A program made the translations under genes and the position numbers. From assembly GCF_051020985.1 (NCBI RefSeq), contig NW_027475138.1:3534001-3598000 (forward strand): DNA of 64,000 nucleotides, given 5' to 3'. How positions within the stretch are numbered: position 1 is the stretch's first letter; each line of letters starts with the position of its first letter. A model generated the notes under the pieces. That model had not been told where the DNA came from, made no database searches, and was given only the letters and a program-made list of their open reading frames with translations. This stretch comes from Nomia melanderi (lineage: Eukaryota > Arthropoda > Insecta > Hymenoptera > Halictidae). Positions 37,899 to 49,256 of this stretch are shown here, piece after piece.

Positions 37899-38788
37899 TG
37901 CAGCGGGAACGACCTCGGACACCAGGAGCCGAGAAAACCACTGTCTCATGGGGTCGGACACTCAGGGTCAGGGAAAAATCCAATTTATATCTGGTGATAT
38001 CTCGGGTGCTATTAGAGATAGCGCAATAAACCAAAGTGAATTATCTGCAGGAGGCCCTGGCGCATGAATCTGTGCCGCGGGAACGACCTCGGATCACCAG
38101 GGTCCGAGATAACCACCGTCTCATGGGGCCGGACACCCAGGGTCGGGGAAAAATCCAATATATATCTGGTGATATCTCGGGTGCTATTACAGATAGCGCA
38201 ATAAATCAAAGTGCATTGTCTGTAGGAGGACCTTGCGCATGAATCTGTGCAGCGGGAAGTACCTCGGACCACCAGGGGCCGAGAAAACCACAGTCTCACG
38301 GGGTCGGACACTCAGTGTCAGGGAAAAATCCAATATATATCTGGTGATATCTCGGGTGCTATTAGAGATAGCGCAATAAACCAAAGTGAATTATCTGCAG
38401 GAGGCCCTGGCGCATGAATCTGTGCCGCGGGAACGACCTCGGATCACCAGGGTCCGAGATAACCACCGTCTCATGGGGCCGGACACCCAGGGTCGGGGAA
38501 AAATCCAATATATATCTGGTGATATCTCGGGTGCTATTACAGATAGCGCAATAAATCAAAGTGCATTGTCTGTAGGAGGCCCAGGCGAATGAATCTGTGC
38601 ACCGGGATCGACCTCGGACCACCAGGGGCCGAGAAAATCACCGTCTCATGGGGCCGGACACTCAGGGTCAGGGAAAAATCCAATATATATCTGGTGATAT
38701 CTCGGGTGCTATTACAGATAGCGCAATAAATCAAAGTGCATTGTCTGTAGGAGGCCCTGGCGCATGAATCTGTGCACCGGGATCGACC

Positions 38789-40850
38789 TCTGACCACCAG
38801 GGGCCGAGAAAACCACCGTCTCATGGGGCCGGACACTCTGGGTCGGGGAAAAATCCAATATATATCTGGTGATATCTCGGGTGCTATTAGAGATAGCGCG
38901 ATAAATCAAAGTGACTTATCTGCAGGAGGCCCTGGCGCATGCATCTGTGCAACGGGAACGACCTCGGACCACCAGGGGCCGAGAAAACCACAGTCTCATG
39001 GGGCCGGACACTCAGGGTCAGGGTAAAATCCAATATATATCTGGTGATATCTCGGGTGCTATTAGAGATAGCGCAATACACCAAAGTGAATAATCTGCAG
39101 GAGGCCCTGGCGCATGAATCTGTGCAGCGGGAACGACCTCGGACAACCAGGGGCCGAGAAAACCACCGCCTCATTGGGCCGGACACTCAGGGTCAGGGAA
39201 AAATCCAATATATATCTCATGATATCTCGGGTGCTATTACATATAGCGGGATATATCAAAGTGCATTGTCTGCAGGAGGCTCTAGCGCATGAACCTGTGC
39301 AGCGAGATCGATCTCGGACCCCCAGGGGCCGAGAAAACCACCGACACATGGGGCCGGGCACTCAGGGTCAGGGAAAAATCCAATATATATCTGGTGATAG
39401 CTCGGGTGCTATTACAGATAGCGCAATAAATCAAAGTGCATTGTCTGTAGGAGGCCCTGGCGCATGAATCTGTGCAGCGGGAACGACCTCGGACCACCAG
39501 GGGCCGCGAAAACCACAGTCTCATGGGGCCGGACACTCAGGGCCAGGGGAAAATCCAATATATATCTAGTGATATCTCGGGTGCTATTAGAGATAGCGCA
39601 ATAAACCAAAGTGTATTATTTGCAGGAGGCCCTGGCGCATGAATCTGTGCAGCGGGAACGACCTCGGACCACCAGGGGCCGAGAAAACCACCGTCTCATG
39701 GGGCCGGACACTCCGGGTCAGTGAAAAATCCAATATATATCTGGTTATATCTCGAGTGCTATTACAGATAGCGCAATAAATCAAAGTGCATTGTCTGTAG
39801 GAGGACCTTGCGCATGAATCTGTGCAGCGGGAAGTACCTCGGACCACCAGGGGCCGAGAAAACCACAGTCTCACGGGGTCGGACACTCAGTGTCAGGGAA
39901 AAATCCAATATATATCTGGTGATATCTCGGGTGCTATTAGAGATAGCGCAATAAACCAAAGTGAATTATCTGCAGGGGCTCCGGGCGCATGAATCTGTGC
40001 TGCGGGAACGACCTCGGACCACCAGGGGCCGAGACAACCACCGTCTCATGGGGCCGGACACTCAGGGTCATGGAAGAATCCAATATATACCTGGTGATAT
40101 CTCGGGTGCTATTAGAGATAGCGCAATAAACCAAAGTGAATTATCTGCAGGAGGCCCTGGCGCATGAACCTGTGCAGCGGGAACGACCTCGGACACCAGG
40201 AGCCGAGAAAACCACTGTCTCATGGGGTCGGACACTCAGGGTCAGGGAAAAATCCAATTTATATCTGGTGATATCTCGGGTGCTATTAGAGATAGCAGAA
40301 TAAACCAAAGTGAATTATCTGCAGGAGGCCCTGGCGCATGAATCTGTGCCGCGGGAACGACCTCGGATCACCAGGGTCCGAGATAACCACCGTCTCATGG
40401 GGCCGGACACCCAGGGTCGGGGAAAAATCCAATATATATCTGGTGATATCTCGGGTGCTATTACAGATAGCGCAATAAATCAAAGTGCATTGTCTGTAGG
40501 AGGCCCAGGCGAATGAATCTGTGCACCGGGATCGACCTCGGACACCAGGAGCCGAGAAAACCACTGTCTCATGGGGTCGGACACTCAGGGTCAGGGAAAA
40601 ATCCAATTTATATCTGGTGATATCTCGGGTGCTATTAGAGATAGCGCAATAAACCAAAGTGAATTATCTGCAGGAGGCCCTGGCGCATGAATCTGTGCCG
40701 CGGGAACGACCTCGGATCACCAGGGTCCGAGATAACCACCGTCTCATGGGGCCGGACACCCAGGGTCGGGGAAAAATCCAATATATATCTGGTGATATCT
40801 CGGGTGCTATTACAGATAGCGCAATAAATCAAAGTGCATTGTCTGTAGGA
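38789..40850. repeat. 15-monomer unit, copy 3 (partial, matches 35467-37528)
   Basis: The match is at an offset of 3,322 bases. About 890 bases between copies 2 and 3 are extra dimers (see 34240-40850) and two ordinary monomers. Private changes include gaataatctgcagg for gaattatctgcagg near 39090 and gatagcagaataaacc near 40295. The second of these marks the version later found at 54.87 and 62.57 kb. Confidence 0.85.
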
Positions 40851-42338
40851 GGCCCAGGCGAATGAATCTGTGCACCGGGATCGACCTCGGACCACCAGGG
40901 GCCGAGAAAATCACCGTCTCATGGGGCCGGACACTCAGGGTCAGGGAAAAATCCAATATATATCTGGTGATATCTCGGGTGCTATTACAGATAGCGCAAT
41001 AAATCAAAGTGCATTGTCTGTAGGAGGCCCTGGCGCATGAATCTGTGCAGCCGGATCGACCTCGGACCACCAGGGGCAGAGAAAACTACCGTCTCATGGG
41101 GCCGGACACTCAGGGCCAGGGACAAATCCAATATATATCTGGCGATATCTTGGGTGCTATTGGAGATAGCGCAATAAACCAAAGTGCATTGTCTGTAGGA
41201 GGCCCTGGCGCATGAATCTGTGAGGCGGGAACGATCTCTGACCGCCAGGTGCAGAGAAAACCACAGTCTTATGGGCCAGGACACTCAGGGTCATGGGAAA
41301 ATACAATATATATCTGGTGATATCTCGGGTGCTATTAGAGATAGCGCAATAAACCAAAGTGAATTATCTGCAGGAGGCCCTGGCGCATGCATCTGCGCAG
41401 CGGGAACGACCTCTGACCACCGGGGGCCGAGAAAACCACAGTCTCATGGGGCCGGACACTCAGGGTCGGGGAAAAATCCATCATATATCTGGTGATATCT
41501 CGGGTGCTATTACAGATAGCGCAATAAATCAAAGTGCATTATCTGTAGGAGGCCCTGGCGCATGAATCTGTGCAGCGGGAACGACCTCTGACCACCAGGG
41601 GCCGAGAAAACCACCGTCTCATGGGGCCGGACACTCTGGGTCGGGGAAAAATCCAATATATATCTGGTGATATCTCGGGTGCTATTAGAGATAGCGCGAT
41701 AAATCAAAGTGACTTATCTGCAGGAGGCCCTGGCGCATGCATCTGTGCAGCGGGAACGACCTCGGACCTCCAGGGGCCGAGAAAACCACAGTCTCATGGG
41801 GCCGGACACTCAGGGTCAGGGGAAAATCCAACATATATTTGGTGATATCTCGGGTGCTATTACAGATAGCGCAATAAATCAAAGTGAATTGTCTGTAGGA
41901 GGCCCTGGCGCATGAATCTGTGCAGCCGGAACGACCTCGAACCACCAGGGGCCGCGAAAACCACCGTCTCATGGGGCCGGACACTCAGGGTCAGTGAAAG
42001 ATCCAATATATATCTGGTGGTATCTCGGGTGCTATTACAGATAGCGTAATAAATAAATGTGCATTGTCTGTAGGAGGCCCTGGCGCATGAATCTGTGCAG
42101 CGGGAACGACCTCGGACCACCAGGGGCCGAGAAAACCACAGTCTCATGGGGCCGGACACTCAGGGTTAGGGGAAAATCCAACATATATCTGGTGATATCT
42201 CGGGTTATATTACAGATAGCACAATAAATCAAAGTGCATTGTCTGTATTAGGACCCGGCGCATGAATCTGTGCAGCGGGAACGACCTCGGATCACCAGGA
42301 GCGAGAAAACCACCGTCTCATGGGGCCGGACACTCAGG
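40648..42338. repeat. Dispersed block, copy 1 (matches 54877-56567 and 62574-64000)
   Basis: A 1,691-base match at offset 14,229 includes ggcagagaaaactaccg, ctgtgaggcgggaac, atgggccaggacac, ccatcatatatctgg and the short accaggagcgagaaaacc. It repeats a second time 7,697 bases further right, up to the window end. It continues in a shifted register as 42478-42928, matching 56532-56982, with one monomer deleted at the join. Confidence 0.88.
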
Positions 42339-43859
42339 GTCAGTGAAAAATCCAATATATATCTGGTGATATCTCGGGTGCTATTAGAGATAGCGCAATA
42401 AACCAAAGTGTATTATCTGCAGGAGGCCCTGGCGCATGAATCTGTGCAACGGGAACGACCTCGGACCACCAGGGGCCGAGAAAACCACCGTCTCATGGGG
42501 CCGGACACTCAGGGGCAGTGAAAAATCCAATATATATCTGGTTATATCTCGAGTGCTATTACAGATAGCGCAATAAATCAAAGTGCATTGTCTGTAGGAG
42601 GACCTTGCGCATGAATCTGTGCAGCGGGAACGACCTGGGACCACCAGGGGCCGAGAAAACCACCGACACATGGGGCCGGACACTCAGGGTCAGGGAAATG
42701 TCCAATATATATCGGGTGATATCTCGGGTGCTAGTAGAGATAGCGCAATAAACCAAAGTGAATTATCTGCAGGAGGCCCTGGCGCATGAATCTGTGCAGC
42801 GGGAACGACCTCGAACCATCAGGGGCCGAGAAAACCACCGTCTCATGGGGCCGGACACTCAGGCTCAGGGAAAAATCCAATATATATCTGGTGATATCTC
42901 GGGTGCTATTACAGATAGCCCAAGAAATCAAAGTGCATTGTCTGTATTAGGCCCCGGTGCATGAATCTGTGCAGCGGGAACGACCTCGGACCATCAGGGG
43001 CCGAGAAAACCACCGTCTCATGGGGCCGGACACTCAGGGTCAGGGAAAAATCCAATATATATCTGCTGATATCTCGGGTGCTATTACAGATAGCGCAATA
43101 AATCAGAGTGCATTGTCTGTAGGAGGCCCTGGCGAATGAATCTGTGTAGCGGGAACGACCTCGGACCACCAGAGGCCGAGAAAACCACAGTCTCATGGGT
43201 CCGGACGCTCAGGGTCAGGGGAAAATCCAACATATATCTGGTGATATCTCGGGTGCTATTACAGATAGCGCAATAAATCAAAGTGAATTGTCTGTAGGAC
43301 GCCCTGGCGCATGAATCTGTGCAGCCGGAACGACCTCGAACCACCAGGGGCCGCGAAAACCACCGTCTCATGGGGCCGGACACTCAGGGTCAGTGAAAGA
43401 TCCAATATATATCTGGTGGTATCTCGGGTGCTATTACAGATAGCGTAATAAATAAATGTGCATTGTCTGTAGGAGGCCCTGGCGCATGAATCTGTGCAGA
43501 GGGAACGACCTCGGACCAGCAGGGGCCGAGAAAACCACAGTCTCATGGGGTCGGACACTCAGGGTCAGGGAAGAATCCAATATATACCTGGTGATATCTC
43601 GGGTGCTATTAGAGATAGCGCAATAAACCAAAGTGAATTATCTGCAGGAGACCCTGGCGCATGAATCTGTGCAGCGGGAACGACCTCGGACCACCAGGGG
43701 CCGAGACAACAACCGTCTCATGGGGCCGGACACTCAGGGTCAGGGAAAAATCCAATATATTTCTGGTGATATCTCGGGTTATATTACAGATAGAACAATA
43801 AATCAAAGTGCATTGTCTGTAGGAGGCCCTGGCGCATGAATCTGTGCAGCGGGAACGAC

Positions 43860-43880
43860 CTCGGACCACCAGGGGCCGAG
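43860..43880. other. Imperfect inverted repeat 1 of the monomer (exemplar)
   Basis: Arms ctcgg and ccgag pair perfectly. After one a/g mismatch, cc pairs with gg, leaving the five-base loop accag, so a 21-base stretch can fold into an eight-pair hairpin. The word is present in most monomers. The C1 monomers keep the outer arms and often carry agtggccgag in the 3' half. Whether this structure forms in DNA or RNA is not shown by the sequence. Confidence 0.6.
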
Positions 43881-43933
43881 AAAACCACCGTCTCATGGGG
43901 CCGGACACTCAGGGTCAGGGAAAAATCCAATAT

Positions 43934-43947
43934 ATATCTGGTGATAT
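43934..43947. other. Inverted repeat 2 of the monomer, overlaps EcoRV site (exemplar)
   Basis: Arms atatc and gatat flank the four-base spacer tggt. The 3' arm lies inside the palindrome GATATC at 43943-43948. The element sits at the border between the AT-rich part of the monomer and the cgggtgc segment. It is lost in C2-type monomers, where tggtgatat is replaced by atggagctttc-like sequence. Confidence 0.55.
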
Positions 43948-43954
43948 CTCGGGT

Positions 43955-43969
43955 GCTATTACAGATAGC
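43955..43969. other. Inverted repeat 3 of the monomer (exemplar)
   Basis: Arms gctat and atagc flank a five-base loop, tacag in B-type and tagag in A-type monomers. In most other monomers the stem extends by two pairs (gt with gc, one of them a G.T/G.U wobble). The A/B difference falls in the loop and leaves the stem intact, so this hairpin word is kept in both classes. It lies directly upstream of the AATAAA of the next unit. Confidence 0.6.
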
Positions 43970-44119
43970 CCAAGAAATCAAAGTGCATTGTCTGTATTAG
44001 GCCCCGGCGCATGAATCTGTGCAGCGGGAACGACCTCGGACCACCAGGGGCCGAGAAAACCACCGTCTCATGGGGCCGGACACTCAGGGTCAGGGAAGAA
44101 TCCAATATATATCTGGTGA

Positions 44120-45230
44120 TATCTCGGGTGCTATTACAGATAGCGCAATAAATCAAAGTGCATTGTCTGTAGGAGGCTCAGGCGAATGAATCTGTGCAGC
44201 GGGAACGACCTCGGACCACCAGGGGCCGAGAAAACCACAGTCTCATGGGGCCGGACACTCAGGGTCAGGGGAAAATCCAATATATATCTGGTGATATCTC
44301 GGGTGCTATTACAGATAGCGCAATAAACCAAAGTGCATTGTCTGTAGGAGGCTCTTGCGAATGAATCTGTACCGCAGGAACGACCTCGGACCACCAGTGG
44401 CCGAGAAAATTACAGATATTCGGAATCCGTCACCCAAGGTCATGTAAAAATCCAGCAAATATCTGGTGATATCTCGGGTGCTATTAGAGATAGCGCAATA
44501 AACCAAAGTGCATTGTCTGTAGGAGGCCCAGGCGAATGAATCTGTGCAGCGGAAACGACCTCGGACCACCAGGGGCCGAGAAAATTACAGATATTCGGAA
44601 TCCGTCACCCAAGGTCATGTAAAAATCCAGCATATATCTGGTGATATATCGGGTGCTATTACAGATAGCCTAATAACCCAAAGTGCATTGTCTGTAGGAG
44701 GCCCTGGCGCATGAATCTGGGCAGCGGGAACGACCTCGGACCACCAGGGACCGAGAAAATCACCGTCTCATGGAGCCGGACACTCAGGGTCAGGGAAAAA
44801 TCCAATATATATCTGGTGATATCTCGGGTGCTATTACAGATAGCACAATAAATCAAAGTGCATTGTCTGTAGGAGGCCCAGGCGAATGAATCTGTGCAGC
44901 GGGAACGACCTCGGACCACCAGGGGCCGAGAAAACCACAGTCTCATGGGGCCGGACACTCAGGGTCAGGGGAAAATCCAATATATATCTGGTGATATCTC
45001 GGGTGCTATTACAGATAGCGCAATAAACCAAAGTGCATTGTCTGTAGGAGGCCCTTGCGAATGAATCTGTGCCGCAGGAACGACCTCGGACCACCAGTGG
45101 CCGAGAAACTTACAGATATTCGGAATCCGTCACCCAAGGTCATGTAAAAATCCAGCAAATATCTGGTGATATCTCGGGTGCTATTAGAGATAGCGCAATA
45201 AACCAAAGTGCATTGTCTGTAGGAGGCCCT
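44120..45230. repeat. 4-mer (700-bp) duplication, about 410 bp shared
   Basis: Roughly 44120-44529 recurs at 44820-45229 with few changes (gaggctca/gaggccca, gctcttgcg/gcccttgcg, gtaccgcagg/gtgccgcagg). Each copy ends with a C1 monomer that has the unusual ccagcaaatatctgg. This is the third place in the window with a 700-bp register. Confidence 0.72.
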
Positions 45231-46233
45231 GGCGCATGAATCCGGGCAGCGCGAACGACCTCGGACCACCAGGGTCCGAGAAAACCACCGTCTCATGGGA
45301 CCGGACACTCAGGGTCAGGCGTAAATCCAATATATATCTGGTGATATCTCGGGTGCTATTACAGATAGCGCAATAAATCAAAGTGCGTTGTCTGTAGGAG
45401 GCCCTGGCGCATGAATCTGTGCAGCGGGAACGACCTCGGACCACTAGGGGCCGAGAAAACCACAGTCTCATGGTGCCGGACACTCAGGGTAAGGGGAAAA
45501 TCCAATATATATCTGGTGATATCTCGGGTGCTATTACGGATAGCGCAATAAATCAAAGTGCATTGTCTGTAGGAGGCACTGGCGAATGAATCTGTGCAGC
45601 AGGAACGACCTCGGACCACCAGTGGCCGAGAAAATTACAGATATTCGGAATCCGTCACCCAAGGTCATGTAAAAATCCAGCATATATCTGGTGATATCTC
45701 GGGTGCTATTACAGATAGCGCAATAAATCAAAGTGCATTGTCTGTAGGAGGCCCTGGCGCATGATTCTGTGCAGCGGGAACGACCTCGGACCAACAGAGG
45801 CCGAGAAAACCACCGTCTCACGGGGCCGGACACTCAGGGTCAGGGGAAAATCCAATATATATCTGGTGATATCTCGGGTGCTATTACAGATAGCGCAATA
45901 AATCAAAGTGCATTGTCTGTAGGAGGCCCTGGCGCATGAATCTGTGAAGCGGGAACGACCTCGGACCAACAGGGGCCGAGAAAACCACCGTCTCATGGGG
46001 CCGGACACTCAGGGTCAGGGAAAAATCTATCATATATCTGGTGATATCTCGGGTGCTATTAGAGATAGCGCAATAAACCAAAGTGAATTATCTGCAGGAG
46101 GCCCTGGCGCATGAATCTGTGCAGCGGGAACGACCTCGGATTACCAGGGTCCGAGATAACCACCGTCTCATGGGGCCGGACACTCAGGGTCAGTGAAAGA
46201 TCCAATATATATCTGGTGGTATCTCGGGTGCTA

Positions 46234-46890
46234 TTACAGATAGCGTAATAAATAAATGTGCATTGTCTGTAGGAGGCCCTGGCGCATGAATCTGTGCAGC
46301 GGGAACGACCTCGGACCACCAGGGACCGAGAAAACCACAGTCTCATGGGGCCGGACACTCAGGGTCAGGGGAAAATCCAATATATTTCTGGTGATATCTC
46401 GGGTTATATTACAGATAGAACAATAAATCAAAGTGCATTGTTTGTAGGAGGCCCTGGTGCATGAATCTGTGCAGCGGGAACGACCTGGGACCACCAGGGG
46501 CCGAGAAAACCACCGACACATGGGGCCGGACAATCAGGGTCAGGGAAATGTCCAATATATATCGGGTGATATCTCAGGTGCTAGTAGAGATAGCGCAATA
46601 AACCAAAGTGAATTATCTGCAGGAGGCCCTGGCGCATGAATCTGTGCAGCGGGAGCGACCTCGAACCACCAGGGGCCGAGAAAACCACCGTCTCATGGGG
46701 CCGGACACTCAGGCTCAGGGAAAAATCCAATATATATCTGGTGATATCTCGGGTGCTATTACAGATAGCCCAAGAAATCAAAGTGCATTGTCTGTATTAG
46801 GCCCCGGTGCATGAATCTGTGCAGCGGGAACGACCTCGGTCCACCAGGGGCCGAGAAAACCACCGTCTCATGGGGCCGGACACTCAGGGT
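46234..46890. repeat. Dispersed block (matches about 52416-53072)
   Basis: The offset of 6,182 is 35 monomers plus the 57-bp insertion that follows. Shared markers are cattgtttgtaggaggccctgg, cgacctgggaccacc, gacaatcagggtcagg, atatcgggtgatatctcagg and gctagtagagatag. The partner block lies inside the 44-mer unit. Confidence 0.72.
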
Positions 46891-46959
46891 CAGGGAAAAA
46901 TCAGGGACCGAGAAAACCACCGTCTCATGGGGCCGGACATTCAGGGTCAGGGAAAAATC
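46846..46959. repeat. 57-bp local duplication: truncated monomer, only large phase break in the window
   Basis: 46846-46902 and 46903-46959 are the same 57-base piece (from aggggccgag to gggaaaaatc) with few differences (g/a at 46850/46907). The join reads gggaaaaatcagggaccgag, where a normal monomer would run on into caatatatat. Downstream monomers are therefore shifted by 57 bases relative to the 175-bp grid. A slippage or microhomology event through the shared tcaggg/cagggg words is the likely cause. Confidence 0.88.
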
Positions 46960-47014
46960 CAATATATATCTGGTGTTATCTCGGGTGCTATTAGAGATAG
47001 CGAAATAAATCAAA

Positions 47015-48040
47015 GTGAATTATCTGCAGGAGGCCCTGGCGCGAGCATCTGTGCAGCGGGAACGACCTCGGACCACCAGGGGCCAAGAAAACCACCGTCT
47101 CATGGCGCCGGACACTCAGGGTCAGGGAAAAATCCAATATATATCTGGTGATATCTCGGGTGCTATTAGAGATAGCCAAATAAATCAAAGTGCATTGTCG
47201 GTAGGAGGCCCTGGCGCATGAATCTGTGCAGCGGGAACGACCTCGGACCACCAGGGGCCGGGAAAACCACAGTCTCATGGGGCCGGACACTCAGGGTCAG
47301 GGGAAAATCCAATATATATCTGGTGATATCTCGGGTGCTATTAGAGATAGCGCAATAAACCAAAGTGAATTATCTGCAGGAGGCCCTGGCGTATGCATCT
47401 GTGCAGCGGGAACGACCTCGGACCACCAGGGGCCAAGAAAACCACCGTCTCATGGCGCCGGACACTCAGGGTCAGGGAAAAATCCAATATATATCTGGTG
47501 ATATCTCGGGTGCTATTAGAGATAGCCCAATAAATCAAAGTGCATTGTCGGTAGGAGGCCCTGGCGCATGAATCTGTGCAGCGGGAACGACCTCGGACCA
47601 CCAGGGGCCGGGAAAACCACAGTCTCATGGGGCCGGACACTCAGGGACAGGGGAAAATCCAATATATATCTGGTGATATCTCGGGTGCTATTACGGATAT
47701 CGCAATAAACCAAAGTGCACTATCTGTAGGAGGCCCTGGCGCATGCATCTGTGCAGCGGGAACGACCTCGGACCACCAGGGGCCAAGAAAACCACCGTCT
47801 CATGGCGCCGGACACTCAGGGTCAGGGAAAAATCCAATATATATCTGGTGATATCTCGCGTGCTATTAGAGATAGCGCAATAAACCAAAGTGAATTATCT
47901 GCAGGAGGCCCTGGCGCGAGCATCTGTGCAGCGGGAACGACCTCGGACCACCAGGGGCCAAGAAAACCACCGTCTCATGGCGCCGGACACTCAGGGTCAG
48001 GGAAAAATCCAATATATATCTGGTGATATCTCGGGTGCTA
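47015..48040. repeat. Dimeric (350-bp) higher-order repeat with KasI/NarI marker
   Basis: The marker ggggccaagaaaacc followed by catggcgccggacactc (GGCGCC) occurs at about 47081, 47431, 47781 and 47956, that is 350, 350 and 175 apart. The intervening monomers share gcattgtcggtaggagg and ggggccgggaaaaccacag. It is about three dimer copies, the last lacking its partner monomer. Confidence 0.82.
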
Positions 48041-49256
48041 ATAGAGATAGCGCACTAAATCAAAGTGCATTGTCTGTAGGAGGCCCAGGCGCATGAATCT
48101 GGCCAGCGGGAACGACCTCGGACCACCAGGGGCCGAGAAAACCACAGTCTCATGGAGCCGGACACTCAGGGTCAGGGAAAAATCCAATATATATCTGGTG
48201 ATATCTCGGGTGCTATTACAGATAGCGCAATAAATCAAAGTGCATTGTCTGTAGGAGGCCCAGGCGAATGAATCTGTGCAGCGGGAACGACCTCGGACCA
48301 CCAGGGGCCGAGAAAACCACCGTCTCATGGATCCGGACACTCAGGGTCAGGGGAAAATCCAATATATATCTGGTGATATCTCGGGTGCAATTACAGATAG
48401 CGCAAGACACCAAAGTTCATTGTCTGTAGGAGGCCCTTGCGAATGAATCTGTGCCGCAGGAACGACCTCGGACCACCAGTGGCCGAGAAAATTACAGATA
48501 TTCGGAATCCGTCACCCAAGATCATGTAAAAATCCAGCAAATATCTGGTGATATCTCGGGTGCTATTAGAGATAGCGCAATAAATCAAAGTGCATTGTCT
48601 GTAGGAGGCCCAGGCGAATAAATCTGGCCAGCTGGAACGACCTCGGACCACCAGAGGCCGAGAAACCCACAGTCTCATGGGGCCGGACGCTCAGGGTCAG
48701 GGTAAAATCCAATATTTATCTGGTGATATCTCGGGTGCTATTACAGATAGCCCAATAAATCAAAGTGCATTGTCGGTAGGAGGCCCTGGCGCATGAATCT
48801 GTGCAGCGGGAACGACCTCGGACCACCAGGGGCCGAGAAAACCACAGTCTCATGGGGCCGGACACTCAGGGTCAGGGGAAAATCCAACATATATCTGGTG
48901 ATATCTCGGGTGCTATTACAGATAGCGCAATAAATCAAAGTGAATTGTCTGTAGGAGGCCCTGGCGCATGAATCTGTGCAGCCGGAACGACCTCGAACCA
49001 CCAGGGGCCGCGAAAACCACCGTCTCATGGGGCCGGACACTCAGGGTCAGTGAAAGATCCAATATATATCTGGTGGTATCTCGGGTGCTATTACAGATAG
49101 CGTAATAAATAAATGCGCATTGTCTGTAGGAGGCCCTGGCGCATGAATCTGTGCAGAGGGAACGACCTCGGACCACCAGGGGCCGAGAAAACCACCGTCT
49201 CATGGGGCCGGACACTCAGGGTCAGGGAAGAATCCATTATATATCTGGTGATATCA

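Larger units (their letters stand above)
34240..40850. repeat. 349-bp dimers with a fixed one-base deletion
   Basis: A pair of monomers recurs as a unit. The first has cggacaccaggagccgag (one base short of accaccagg), ccactgtctcatggggtcgg and ccaatttatatctgg. The second has gtgccgcgggaac, cggatcaccagggtccgag and ataaccaccg. First-monomer copies start near 34240, 34590, 36870, 37215, 37915, 40190 and 40540, and again near 54070, 54770, 61770 and 62460 in the 44-mer units. The spacing of 349 or multiples shows that the deletion was copied with the unit, which makes it a lineage marker. Confidence 0.82.
43796..43969. repeat. Reference monomer (consensus B-type, 174 of 175 positions)
   Basis: This stretch matches the consensus I built by reading across the window, so it serves as a reference. 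Order of parts: AATAAA at 43797-43802; B-type block gcattgtctgtagg; cggaccaccagg core inside an inverted repeat at 43860-43880; ccaccgtctcatggggccgg with a CCGG (MspI/HpaII) site; cactcagggtcaggg; AT-rich aatccaatatatatc; GATATC (EcoRV) at 43943-43948; and a hairpin-capable word at 43955-43969. The next base (43970, c for g) begins a variant monomer. The EcoRV and CCGG sites recur in nearly every unit, so digestion should give a 175-bp ladder. Confidence 0.9.
43895..44529. repeat. Dispersed block, copy 1 (matches 49552-50186 and 57249-57883)
   Basis: A 635-base match at offset 5,657 equals 32 monomers plus the 57-bp insertion near 46.9 kb. Differences noted are gtctcatgggg/gtatcatgggg and cattgtctg/cattgactg. 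It ends in the C1 monomer at 44407 (50059 in the partner). Confidence 0.82.

Noticed and set aside
43925..43938. TATA-like atatatat as a promoter in each monomer
   Set aside because: It is part of the AT-rich segment of every unit and no accompanying promoter element or transcribed gene is visible.
43930..43948. Hammerhead ribozyme core (ctggtga resembling CTGANGA, with gagaaaa further on)
   Set aside because: The invariant A is G in the consensus, the GAAA-like word lies about 110 bases away in the adjoining unit, and no helix II/III arrangement with a cleavage GTC or ATA fits on either strand.
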